Shown: piece by piece, positions 1-7,701 of the stretch
Layout: each line of letters starts with the position of its first letter
How positions within the stretch are numbered: the first letter of the stretch is position 1
NCBI RefSeq assembly: GCF_018860165.1
Contig: NZ_JAHKNG010000022.1
Span: 1-58,321 of the forward strand
Length of the DNA: 58,321 nt
DNA from: Paracoccus marinaquae
Lineage (GTDB): Bacteria; Pseudomonadota; Alphaproteobacteria; Rhodobacterales; Rhodobacteraceae
Direction of reading: 5' to 3'
Program-made: the position numbers and the translations under genes
Notes under the pieces: model-generated
What the model was told of the DNA's origin: nothing
Databases searched by the model: none
Seen by the model: only the letters and a program-made list of their open reading frames with translations

Positions 1-1
1 A

Positions 2-73
2 ATCCACATCCGCATTGCCCTCATGAACCGCTTCAACGCTCTCGGCCAAGCGGAGATCGAACGCGTCGCCTAA
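2..73 (+). mobile_element. C-terminal end of an IS transposase (partial)
   Basis: The window opens inside an open frame whose last residues read IHIRIALMNRFNALGQAEIE and then RVA before a TAA at 71-73. From memory this tail resembles the end of DDE transposases of IS5-like elements in Rhodobacterales, but the family is a tentative call from 23 residues. About 40 bases after the stop, 112-127 (GTTCTGCAACAACGCC) looks like the terminal inverted repeat of such an element, so the element probably ends near 127. The catalytic part lies outside the window. It does not look like the same element as the fragment at the right end. Confidence 0.6.
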
Positions 74-134
74 GATCGCGGGGGAAAGGCGCAAGCTCGG
101 CTCAAACCGGCGTTCTGCAACAACGCCTTGCCCA

Positions 135-160
135 TGTCACGATGGTGACATCGTGTCACC
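135..160. repeat. Overlapping palindromes, three TGTCAC/GTGACA half-sites
   Basis: TGTCAC (135-140), GTGACA (145-150) and TGTCAC (154-159) alternate in orientation. They form two overlapping perfect palindromes: a 16-bp one at 135-150 and a 17-bp one, GGTGACA-TCG-TGTCACC, at 144-160. They lie just outside the presumed IS end and downstream of the leftward tRNA-Gln. They could be a repressor site or a transcription-stopping structure; which cannot be told from sequence alone. Confidence 0.45.
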
Positions 161-162
161 AT

Positions 163-178
163 TTCCCGAAACCGGGAA
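163..178 (-). terminator. Possible terminator hairpin of tRNA-Gln
   Basis: TTCCCG (163-168) and CGGGAA (173-178) form a perfect 6-bp stem with a 4-base loop, 33 bases beyond the 3' end of the leftward tRNA-Gln. No run of T follows on the minus strand, so as a terminator it is weak. Confidence 0.3.
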
Positions 179-210
179 GGCGTCTGAACGCACGGGATTT
201 TCCGGATGAC

Positions 211-285
211 TGGCTGGGGCGGTAGGATTCGAACCTACGGTACACGGTACCAAAAACCGTTGCCTTACCACTTGGCCACGCCCCA
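211..285 (-). tRNA. tRNA-Gln (anticodon TTG)
   Basis: The reverse complement folds as a cloverleaf. It begins TGGGGCGTGGCCAAGTGGTA, has anticodon TTG in the loop after GGTTT, a T arm with GGTTCGAATCC, and an acceptor 3' strand CGCCCCA followed by GCCA, so the CCA is encoded. The unusual first base T is typical of bacterial tRNA-Gln. It reads CAA codons, and CAG by wobble. The gene stands alone, 95 bases before the BaiN-type flavoprotein gene and transcribed away from it. Confidence 0.95.
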
Positions 286-380
286 ACCGTGCCGGGGTGA
301 ATATCCAAGACGCCGTGGGGGTTCAAGTCGAAAAAACGCAGAAACTTGCCGTGGTCACCGTCTGCGGCTATGGCCGCCGC

Positions 381-1556
381 ATGGAGCATGTCGATCTGGT
401 CATTCTTGGCGCCGGTGCAGCCGGTCTTTTCTGTGCGGGCTCGGCACTGGCGCCGGGACGGCGCGTGCTGGTGCTGGACCATGCGGACCGGCCCGGCGAG
501 AAAATCCGCATCTCGGGTGGCGGACGGTGCAACTTCACCAATCTTGCCACGGCACCGGACCGGTTCCTGTCCGGAAACCCTCGTTTTCCGGCCAGTGCGC
601 TGGCGCGGTTTCGGCCAGCCGATTTCGTTGACCTTGTCGATCGGGCCGGGATCGCGTGGCACGAGAAGACGCAGGGACAATTGTTCTGCGATGGTCGTTC
701 CACACAGATCATCGACATGCTGCTGCAGCGGATGCGCGGGGCCGAGTTGCGCCTGAACTGCGTCCCTGGGGCCATTCGTCACGCCGGCGACCGTTTCGAG
801 GTTGAAACCGGGCAGGGCCGACTGACGGCGGCGCGCGTGGTCGTTGCGACCGGCGGTAAATCGATCCCGAAAATGGGGGCCACCGCTTATGGTTACGATG
901 TCGCGCGCGCGTTCGGGTTCGGCTGTACCGAACCGCGTCCCGGTCTGGTTCCACTGACCTTTGCCGAGCAGGATCTGATGCGGTACCGCCCGCTGGCCGG
1001 GGTGTCGCTGGAGGTGCAGATCAGCCATCGGGGCGGCTTATTTCGCGATGCGCTGCTGTTCACGCATCGGGGCCTCAGCGGGCCGGTCATCCTGCAGATT
1101 TCAAGCTATTGGCTGCCCGGCGAGGTGCTGGAGCTCGACCTTGTTCCGGGCGAGGATGTGACCGCGACCCTGAAGGCGCAGCGCGGGCAGGCCGGGCGGA
1201 TGTCCGTTGCCACGGCCCTGGCCCGGATGCTGCCCGAACGTCTGGCGCAGGCTGTTGCGGTCGAGATGGGGCTGGCCGAGGCGCGGCTGGCGGATCAGCC
1301 GAACCGGGTGCTGGAGGTCATCGGGCGGCGTGTCAATCGCTGGCAGACACGGCCGGTCGGGACCGAGGGCTACCGGACCGCCGAGGTAACCCTGGGTGGC
1401 GTTGATACCCGCGATCTGGATGCCAGAACGATGCAGGCGCGACGGATGCCGGGGCTGCATTTCATCGGCGAATGCGTCGATGTGACCGGCTGGCTGGGCG
1501 GTTACAATTTCCAGTGGGCCTGGGCGTCGGGTCATGCCGCCGGCTTGGCGGCCTGA
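381..1556 (+). CDS. BaiN/HI0933-family FAD-dependent oxidoreductase
   Basis: A 391-residue soluble flavoprotein of the HI0933/YhiN/BaiN family. The N-terminus carries the Rossmann FAD motif GAGAAG at about residues 10-15, followed near 41-55 by the family signature EKIRISGGGRCNFTN. The C-terminus has GECVDVTGWLGGYNFQWAWA, the second FAD contact. The ATG at 381 is preferred over an upstream ATG at 297 because it places the dinucleotide motif at the usual distance from the start; no strong ribosome site is visible for either. Most members have no assigned substrate, although gut BaiN acts in bile-acid dehydroxylation. It is monocistronic and convergent with kdsA, with only 20 bases between stops. 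Confidence 0.9.
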   Translation: MEHVDLVILGAGAAGLFCAGSALAPGRRVLVLDHADRPGEKIRISGGGRCNFTNLATAPDRFLSGNPRFPASALARFRPADFVDLVDRAGIAWHEKTQGQLFCDGRSTQIIDMLLQRMRGAELRLNCVPGAIRHAGDRFEVETGQGRLTAARVVVATGGKSIPKMGATAYGYDVARAFGFGCTEPRPGLVPLTFAEQDLMRYRPLAGVSLEVQISHRGGLFRDALLFTHRGLSGPVILQISSYWLPGEVLELDLVPGEDVTATLKAQRGQAGRMSVATALARMLPERLAQAVAVEMGLAEARLADQPNRVLEVIGRRVNRWQTRPVGTEGYRTAEVTLGGVDTRDLDARTMQARRMPGLHFIGECVDVTGWLGGYNFQWAWASGHAAGLAA

Positions 1557-1576
1557 GCCGCCACGCCGGGGGCCGT

Positions 1577-2419
1577 TCAGACCGCGATCGGGTCGTCCTT
1601 CGCAAGCGCGTCAAAGCGCATCAGGCTGTCGATCAGGGCCGGCATCTGCTGCAGCGGAATCATGTTCGGGCCGTCCGAGGGGGCGTTGTCGGGATCCTGA
1701 TGGGTCTCGATGAACACCCCGGCCACGCCGAGCGAGACGGCGGCGCGGGCCATCACCGGTGCGAATTCCCGCTGCCCCCCGGATGAGCCGCCCTGACCGC
1801 CCGGCTGCTGCACCGAATGGGTCGCGTCCATGATCACCGGATAGCCGGTTCGCGCCATGATCGGCAACGCGCGCATGTCGGCGACCAGCGTGTTATAACC
1901 GAAGCTGACCCCGCGTTCGGTCAGCAGGATCCGGTCGTTGCCGGTCGAGGCAACCTTGTCGGCGACGTTCGGCATGTCCCAGGGGGCAAGAAACTGGCCC
2001 TTCTTCACATTCACGACCGCGCCGGTTCCGCCGGCGGCCAGCAGCAGGTCGGTCTGGCGGCAGAGGAAGGCGGGGATCTGGATCACGTCGACGGTTTGCG
2101 CCGCCAGTACCGCCTGTCCGGCGTCATGCACGTCGGTCAGCACCGGGCAACCCAGCCGTTCACGAACCTTGGCCAGCATGTCAAGCCCGTCCTCGATGCC
2201 GATGCCGCGCCGCCCCTTCAGCGAGGTGCGGTTGGCCTTGTCATAGCTGGCCTTGAAGACATAGCCGGCACCCGCCCTGGCGCAGGCCTCGGCCATGGCC
2301 TCGGCGATCATCAGGGCGTGATCCAGGGTTTCGAGCTGACACGGTCCGGCGATCACGGTCAGGGGCAGGTCGTTGCCGCAGGTCAGATCGCCGATGCGGA
2401 TATGTCGGGGCTGGGTCAT
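1577..2419 (-). CDS. kdsA: 3-deoxy-8-phosphooctulonate synthase (KdsA)
   Basis: A 280-residue cytoplasmic enzyme condensing phosphoenolpyruvate with arabinose 5-phosphate to Kdo-8-phosphate, the first committed step to Kdo for lipopolysaccharide and for the linker of exported capsules. The family fingerprint is clear: AGPCQLET near residue 25, VFKASYDKANRTS near 55-67, TDVHD near 95 and the C-terminal FIETHQDPDNAPSDGPNMIP. Length is normal. Its ATG overlaps the kpsE stop by four bases (TCAT on the plus strand), so it is translationally coupled as the last gene of a kpsT-kpsE-kdsA unit. That context suggests a role in capsule assembly, though it may be the only KdsA in the cell. Confidence 0.95.
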   Translation of the reverse strand: MTQPRHIRIGDLTCGNDLPLTVIAGPCQLETLDHALMIAEAMAEACARAGAGYVFKASYDKANRTSLKGRRGIGIEDGLDMLAKVRERLGCPVLTDVHDAGQAVLAAQTVDVIQIPAFLCRQTDLLLAAGGTGAVVNVKKGQFLAPWDMPNVADKVASTGNDRILLTERGVSFGYNTLVADMRALPIMARTGYPVIMDATHSVQQPGGQGGSSGGQREFAPVMARAAVSLGVAGVFIETHQDPDNAPSDGPNMIPLQQMPALIDSLMRFDALAKDDPIAV

Positions 2420-4230
2420 GTGGATACCTGTTCGCGCAAGATCGAGGCTGTCAGGGACAGCATCAGATAGATACCCGAAAAGATGAGGAAAGCCACCAGG
2501 GTATTCTGGAATGCCTTGGGGTAGGTGGCCTGATCGGGCGGCACCGGCGCCACCGACAGCGACAGATAGCGCACCTGCTTGTTGGCTTCGATCCGCGCGG
2601 TTTCCATCTGTGCCGCCGCCCCGGCCAGCAGTTCCTGCCGGGTCAGAAGGTCGCTTTCGGCGATCCGCAACTCGCCCGTGATGGCGGCCAGAGAACTGCG
2701 CGTCTCATTGCCTTCGGTCAGTTCCAGCCGGGTGCGGGCGATCATCTCCTGCAGGCGGGTAATGTCACCGCGAAGCGCCTCGACCCGGCTTTGCTGCGGA
2801 CGCGGATTGGCCAGCAACTGACCAAGCTCAAGCTCCTTGGTGTTCAGTTGTCCCTCCAGCGCGGCGATCTGGTTCATCACCACCGTGCCCTCGGCCACCG
2901 GATCCAGCACCCCCAGATCCTGCTGCAACTGCTGGACGCGGCGCTGTGCGGCCAGGACCTTTTCCTCGGCATCGCTGTAATTCTCGGTCGCGCCGGCCAT
3001 CTGGTCGTCACGCAGGCGGGCGGTCATGTCGTCGACCTGCTGTTCTGCATAGGCGATCAGCGCCAGCGAGAATTCCTGGCTGAGTTCCGGGCCGGGGGCG
3101 ATCACCTCCATGTTGATGACGCCCTCGGTCGGATCATAGCCGATCTTCACCGAATCGAGATAGACCTTGTAGGCGGCCTCATTGCTGGCGCCGGGGGGAA
3201 GCCGCTTGATCGGGTCGATGGCCGGGTCCTGGAAGGCCTGCTTGAAGCCCTTGTCGGTATCCAGCCTCAGCATCGCATCGCGCGAGGTGAGATAGCTTTG
3301 AACCGCGACCGAATCGGGGTTGGTGGCAAGCTGCGACCCGCCCAGAAGGCCACCCAGCCCGCCGCCGTCGCCGCCCTCGGCAGCCTGGATCAGAAACTGC
3401 GAATAGGTGGCGTAAAGGGGCGTCGCAACGCGGAAATAGTACCACCCGGCCAGGATCGTCGGGGCGAGGACGAAGAACATGAGCCGCATGCCCAGCATCA
3501 TCAGCCGGCGCCGGCGGCGGCGGGCGATGTCCTGCTGGATGCGATAGATCTCGGCCGCGCGGCGTTCCTCGGTCAGCGCCTCGCGCGAGGGCAGCGGAGG
3601 TTGCGCCGGGCCGACCTCGGTGCCGCGCGCCTCGGGCACGAGGGCAGGGGCGTTGCGCGCGGGGGCGGCCTGGGCCTGACTGCCCGCGCTGGACAGGATC
3701 TGGCTCAGCGCCGCGCGGTGCGACGGGTCGATGCCGCGTTCGCGCAGGCGCAGCACCGCCTCTTCGTCGGACTGCACGTCGATCTGATGCAGGATCGCGA
3801 TCCGTCGGGCGATGCGCAACTGGCGTTCGGTCAGCTTTTCCTTGCGGATCGCCTCCAGCTTGGCCTCGATCTCCTCGGCGTCTTTCGCGGCCGGCTTCGC
3901 GCTGTCCGGCGGGTTTCCGGCGGCCGGGGGCGCCGCACCATCCGCGGGGCCGAAACCGTCATCGGTCGGGTCGGTCCGCATCAGGCGGTCGCGCTCGGTT
4001 TCCGGCGGCTGCGCCCCGCTGGCGGCCTCGGGCGGGCTGATCGGACCCTGTCCGAAGCGCGGCGGCAGGTCGGCCTTCTTGTGCAATTCGATCCGGACGC
4101 CCGAGGCGCGGCCCGCGGCCGCCGGCCGATCCGCGGTGGCACCCTGGTCTGGGCGCACCGATTCGGTGGGTGAGAGGTGAAAGCGACGGGCTCTAGGCGG
4201 TGTAGTCATAATATTGCTTGGCCTCGTCAA
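2416..4230 (-). CDS. kpsE: Capsule export inner-membrane protein, KpsE/CtrB-like
   Basis: A 604-residue polysaccharide co-polymerase-type protein linking the inner-membrane capsule ABC transporter to the outer-membrane channel. About 240 residues of charged, proline- and alanine-rich cytoplasmic sequence precede a membrane segment near 242-265 (GMRLMFFVLAPTILAGWYYF). A periplasmic Wzz-type domain (ATPLYATYSQFLIQ), a long coiled coil around 390-540 and a second membrane segment in the last 35 residues follow. The long N-terminal extension exceeds classical E. coli KpsE (about 380 residues). A second ATG at 4209 is possible. It overlaps kpsT by 38 bases and kdsA by 4. It could also be named Wzc-like without kinase, but no Walker motif is present. 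Confidence 0.85.
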   Translation of the reverse strand: MTRPSNIMTTPPRARRFHLSPTESVRPDQGATADRPAAAGRASGVRIELHKKADLPPRFGQGPISPPEAASGAQPPETERDRLMRTDPTDDGFGPADGAAPPAAGNPPDSAKPAAKDAEEIEAKLEAIRKEKLTERQLRIARRIAILHQIDVQSDEEAVLRLRERGIDPSHRAALSQILSSAGSQAQAAPARNAPALVPEARGTEVGPAQPPLPSREALTEERRAAEIYRIQQDIARRRRRRLMMLGMRLMFFVLAPTILAGWYYFRVATPLYATYSQFLIQAAEGGDGGGLGGLLGGSQLATNPDSVAVQSYLTSRDAMLRLDTDKGFKQAFQDPAIDPIKRLPPGASNEAAYKVYLDSVKIGYDPTEGVINMEVIAPGPELSQEFSLALIAYAEQQVDDMTARLRDDQMAGATENYSDAEEKVLAAQRRVQQLQQDLGVLDPVAEGTVVMNQIAALEGQLNTKELELGQLLANPRPQQSRVEALRGDITRLQEMIARTRLELTEGNETRSSLAAITGELRIAESDLLTRQELLAGAAAQMETARIEANKQVRYLSLSVAPVPPDQATYPKAFQNTLVAFLIFSGIYLMLSLTASILREQVST

Positions 4231-4846
4231 GTGTCTCGAACATATACAATTTTCCGTCGCGCAGAATGGCGGCGCTGCGGCAGAATCTCTCGATCGTCTG
4301 GGGCTGGTGCGACACGATCACGACGGTCGAGCTGCGCAATCGGTCGAACAGGACCGAGCCGGCCTTGCGGTTGAATTCGACATCGGTGGTCTGCGGCATG
4401 CCCTCGTCGATCAGGTAGATGTCGAATTCCAGTGCCAGCAGCAGGGCGAAGGAATAGCGTTGCCGCATGCCGCTGGAATAGGTGCCGACGGGCATGTCGA
4501 AATATTCGCCGATATCGGTCAGCCAGCGGGCGAAGGCGGCGACGTAATCGGGGTCAAGCCCGTAGATGCGGGCGATATAGCGTGCGTTTTCGTTGGCCGA
4601 ATGCCGGTTGACCAGCCCGCCCATGAAGCCAAGCGGAAAGGATATCCGGCATTCGCGACGGATCCTGCCCTCATCAGGCTTTTCAAGCCCGCACATCATG
4701 TTGATCAGCGTCGTCTTGCCGGTGCCGTTCGGGGCCAGGATGCCAAGCGAATTGCCAAGTTCGACCCGGAACGAGGCCCGGTCGAGGATCACCTTGCGCT
4801 GCGTCCCGGTCCAGTAGGATTTCGAGACATTATCGAATTCCAGCAT
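4193..4846 (-). CDS. kpsT: Capsule polysaccharide ABC exporter ATPase (KpsT)
   Basis: A 217-residue nucleotide-binding subunit of an ABC-2 polysaccharide exporter. It has a Walker A APNGTGKT at 38-45 (alanine replaces the usual first glycine), the signature YSSGMRQR, Walker B IYLIDEG and an H-loop VIVSHQP, in the order and short length typical of KpsT/Wzt without a carbohydrate-binding tail. The ATG at 4846 is chosen because family homology begins there, although the frame stays open upstream. It leads kpsT-kpsE-kdsA. The partner permease KpsM is not adjacent: upstream is the oppositely oriented glycosylase gene at 5006. Confidence 0.9.
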   Translation of the reverse strand: MLEFDNVSKSYWTGTQRKVILDRASFRVELGNSLGILAPNGTGKTTLINMMCGLEKPDEGRIRRECRISFPLGFMGGLVNRHSANENARYIARIYGLDPDYVAAFARWLTDIGEYFDMPVGTYSSGMRQRYSFALLLALEFDIYLIDEGMPQTTDVEFNRKAGSVLFDRLRSSTVVIVSHQPQTIERFCRSAAILRDGKLYMFETLDEAKQYYDYTA

Positions 4847-5005
4847 GGCTTCCCGCTTACATTCGTCACGCCCAGTCCCGGCCCCCGGCCAGGGGTGCCG
4901 GACCATAGGCCTGGCCCCGGTTGAAGTCCAGTTCGCCTCGTGATGCCCGAAAAAAGGGGCGCCTGTCACTCTTCTTTCGTGGCGCATTTTCACTAGATGT
5001 GAGCC

Positions 5006-5602
5006 ATGTCCGAACTTTCCGACCAGATCGGTGCCTGCCGCCTCTGTGCCGGGCGCTTTGCCGCCACCGCCACCGGCCATGCCCCGCGCCCCGTGGTCTG
5101 GTTCCGGCGAGGTGCGCGGGTGCTGATCGTCGGGCAGGCTCCGGGGATGCGGGTGCATGAAAGCGGGCGCCCCTTCACCGATCGTTCGGGCGACCGGTTG
5201 CGCGACTGGATGGGCGTGGACGAGGCCACCTTCTATGACCGCGACCGTATCGCCATCGTGCCGATGGCCTTCTGCTTTCCGGGCTATGACGCCAAGGGCG
5301 CCGACCTGCCGCCGCCGCCGATCTGCGCGCAGGTCTGGCGTGCCCCGGTGATGGCCATACTCAAGCCGAGGCTGATCCTGCTGGTCGGCGGGCATGCGAT
5401 GCGCTGGCATCTTGGCGCCGGGAACGTCACCGAGGTCGTGCGCAACTGGCGCGATCACGCCCCGGCCGTCTGGCCATTGCCGCATCCGTCATGGCGCAAT
5501 ACCGCCTGGCTGCGGCGCAACCCGTGGTTCGAGGCCGAATTGCTGCCGGCGCTGCGCCAAGCCCTGTCGCGGGAACTGGCTCACGGTGCGGGGCGGGCCT
5601 GA
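5006..5602 (+). CDS. Fe-S uracil-DNA glycosylase family protein
   Basis: A 198-residue member of the UDG superfamily, which removes uracil from DNA for base-excision repair. Motif 1 is GQAPGMRVHESGRPF at 43-57 and motif 3 is HPSWRN at 160-165. Cysteines at 11, 14, 90 and 107 give C-X2-C ... C-X16-C, the spacing that holds a [4Fe-4S] cluster in family 4 enzymes. Motif 1 departs from the family 4 form (GEAPG followed by an acidic pair) and carries His51 instead, so substrate range is uncertain. It starts 159 bases from the divergent kpsT and its 3' end overlaps the next, oppositely oriented gene by 22 bases. Confidence 0.8.
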   Translation: MSELSDQIGACRLCAGRFAATATGHAPRPVVWFRRGARVLIVGQAPGMRVHESGRPFTDRSGDRLRDWMGVDEATFYDRDRIAIVPMAFCFPGYDAKGADLPPPPICAQVWRAPVMAILKPRLILLVGGHAMRWHLGAGNVTEVVRNWRDHAPAVWPLPHPSWRNTAWLRRNPWFEAELLPALRQALSRELAHGAGRA

Positions 5603-6126
5603 AGCTCGGCCGCGACCTCCGCATCCAAGGGCACATCGAAGCTGTTCACGATGAAGCCCAGCACGGAATAGAACCCGACCGTCGCCATCAGATCGAACAG
5701 GCCGTGATCGCCGACCAGACTGATGACCGCCTGCCGCGTGCCGGGCTGCAACCGCGCACCGGTCATCAGTTCATCGACGGCGCGGGCAAGGACCCGGTCA
5801 TCCTCGGCCATGCTCTCCAGCGCAGCCGCCAGGGTGGCGATGCGCGCGTCCTCCATGCCCACGGCGCGGGCGCGGCTGACGTGATGCGCCCATTCATAGG
5901 GTGCCCGGAGGTTATGGCCGGTCCGCAGGATCACCACCTCGCTCTGCTGGTCGGTCATGGCCCGGCCGCGGACCACATGCTGGCGCAGCGGTGCCCAGGC
6001 GGCCAGCAGGTCGGGATGATGCGCCATCACCCGATAGACGTTCAGCCGCCCGGCGAAGCCGTCGCGCAACGATGTAATGCTTTCGGGCCAGTCCCTGTCA
6101 TCGAGGGGTTTAAACTTGTGACTCAT
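5581..6126 (-). CDS. Carboxymuconolactone decarboxylase (AhpD-like) family protein
   Basis: A 181-residue helical protein of the CMD/AhpD superfamily. The region around residues 68-90 (ILRTGHNLRAPYEWAHHVSR) matches the E-W-x-x-H core of CMD-like proteins, but the C-x-x-C pair of peroxidatic AhpD is missing, so alkyl hydroperoxide reduction is unlikely. Its substrate is unknown. The ATG at 6126 (MSHKFKPLDD) is preferred; the frame runs on upstream without a better start. It is divergent from the aminotransferase at 6167 with only 40 bases between starts, and convergent, with 22 bases of overlap, with the glycosylase. Confidence 0.8.
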   Translation of the reverse strand: MSHKFKPLDDRDWPESITSLRDGFAGRLNVYRVMAHHPDLLAAWAPLRQHVVRGRAMTDQQSEVVILRTGHNLRAPYEWAHHVSRARAVGMEDARIATLAAALESMAEDDRVLARAVDELMTGARLQPGTRQAVISLVGDHGLFDLMATVGFYSVLGFIVNSFDVPLDAEVAAELQARPAP

Positions 6127-6166
6127 GGCGACATGCTTTCTTGACCGGATATTCAGGATTCTCGCC

Positions 6167-7498
6167 ATGTCGCATGTCTTTCCCCGCCATTGCCATAGCC
6201 AAGTGCCCGTCGCCGTCGGCGGCGAGGGGGTCTGGCTGATCGATTCGCAAGGCAATCGCTATCTCGACGGCTCGGGCGGGGCGGCGGTCAGCTGCCTCGG
6301 TCATGGCGATGCTCAGGTCACGCAGGCGATCAAGGACCAGTTGGACCGGCTGGCCTTTGCCCATACCGGCTTTCTGACCTCCGAGCCCGCCGAGGCGCTG
6401 GCCGACCTGCTGATCCAGCATGCGCCGGGCGATCTTGACCGGGTCTATTTCGTCTCGGGCGGGTCCGAGGCGACCGAGGCGGCGATCAAGCTGGCGCGGC
6501 AATACTGGGTCGAGAAGGGACAGCCGCAGCGTGCCCGCCTGATCGCCCGGCGGCAGAGCTATCACGGCAATACCATCGGGGCACTTTCGGCGGGCGGCAA
6601 CGAATGGCGGCGGCAGCAATTCGGCCCGTTGCTGCTGGATGTCAGCCATATCGCGCCCTGTTACGACTATCGCGAGAGGGCCGAGGGTGAGAGCCCCGAG
6701 GAATACGGCATCCGTGCGGCCGAGGCGCTGCGCGCGGAAATCGAACGTGTCGGCCCCGAAACGGTGATGGCCTTCATCGCCGAGCCGGTGGTCGGCGCGA
6801 CGTCGGGCGCCGTGCCGCCGGCGCCCGGATATTTCCGCCGCATCCGCGAAATCTGTGACGAATACGGCATCCTGCTGATCCTTGACGAGGTGATGTGCGG
6901 CATGGGCCGGACGGGCACGCTGTTCGCCTGCGAGCAGGACGGCATCGCGCCTGATATTCTGTGTATCGCCAAAGGGCTGGGGGCCGGATATCAACCGATA
7001 GGCGCGATGCTGTGCAGCCGCGCGGTCTATGACGCCATCGCCTCGGGCAGCGGGTTTTTCCAGCACGGCCACACCTATATCGGCCATCCCGTCGCCACCG
7101 CGGCGGGGCTGGCGGTGGTTCGCGCGATTCTGGATCGCGGATTGCTGCCGCAGGTCCGCGTCAAGGGCGAGGCGCTGCAGCGCGCGCTGGAGGCGCGGTT
7201 CGGCCAGCATCCGCATGTCGGCGATATCCGTGGCCGCGGCCTGTTCCGCGGCATCGAGATCGTCGAGGACCGAGCGACGAAGGCGCCCTTCGATCCCGCT
7301 CGCAAGATCGCGGCGGCGCTGAAAAAGGCGGCATTCGCGCGCGGTCTGATCTGTTATCCCATGTCGGGCACCATCGACGGCAGGCAGGGGGATCACGTCC
7401 TGCTGGCGCCGCCCTTCATCATCTCGGACGACGAGACCGAGATGATGATCGACAGGTTGCAGGGCGCGCTGGCCGAGGTGCTGGGCGATGCGCCCTGA
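6167..7498 (+). CDS. Class III PLP-dependent aminotransferase
   Basis: A 443-residue fold-type I aminotransferase that probably moves an omega-amino or beta-amino group to a keto acid. It shows the cofactor region VSGGSEATEAAIKLARQY near 99-116, the aspartate pocket LLILDEVMCGMGRTG near 235-250, and the PLP lysine in LCIAKGLGAGYQPIGA near 265-280. The ATG at 6167 has AGGA eight bases upstream and gives a normal N-terminus (MSHVFPRHCH); an upstream in-frame ATG at 6125 would overlap the divergent gene's start. The substrate cannot be read from sequence. The downstream TRAP TAXI importer suggests it may act on an imported amino or keto acid. Confidence 0.87.
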   Translation: MSHVFPRHCHSQVPVAVGGEGVWLIDSQGNRYLDGSGGAAVSCLGHGDAQVTQAIKDQLDRLAFAHTGFLTSEPAEALADLLIQHAPGDLDRVYFVSGGSEATEAAIKLARQYWVEKGQPQRARLIARRQSYHGNTIGALSAGGNEWRRQQFGPLLLDVSHIAPCYDYRERAEGESPEEYGIRAAEALRAEIERVGPETVMAFIAEPVVGATSGAVPPAPGYFRRIREICDEYGILLILDEVMCGMGRTGTLFACEQDGIAPDILCIAKGLGAGYQPIGAMLCSRAVYDAIASGSGFFQHGHTYIGHPVATAAGLAVVRAILDRGLLPQVRVKGEALQRALEARFGQHPHVGDIRGRGLFRGIEIVEDRATKAPFDPARKIAAALKKAAFARGLICYPMSGTIDGRQGDHVLLAPPFIISDDETEMMIDRLQGALAEVLGDAP

Positions 7499-7564
7499 TC
7501 CGACCGGGTTCCGTACCAAACGGCCGCGCTGGCGTCCGGCGGCATCTGCGAGGGAGCGCAGGTT

Positions 7565-7641
7565 TTGCCGGGCTAGGCAAATCTGCGAATTGACCTGATT
7601 AGGGATTGCCAAACACGGTGAGAGCGTTACCGTGAGGGCAA
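7565..7641. promoter_or_regulatory. Nested inverted repeats upstream of the TRAP genes
   Basis: Between the aminotransferase stop and the TRAP binding protein are TTGCC (7565-7569) with GGCAA (7576-7580), then TTGCC (7606-7610) with GGCAA (7637-7641) enclosing CACGGT-N9-ACCGTG (7614-7634). A possible -35 TTGACC lies at 7590-7595. The repeated TTGCC/GGCAA pairs look like operator sites or a leader hairpin for the TRAP operon. Confidence 0.4.
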
Positions 7642-7701
7642 CCTGCATATGAATTGCGGGATGAAGTCAGTCCAAGACACTGGGAAAACGGGAGAAACTT
7701 C

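Noticed and set aside
4847..5005. A small kpsM remnant between kpsT and the glycosylase gene
   Set aside because: Only 159 bases with no hydrophobic open frame; nothing resembling a permease.
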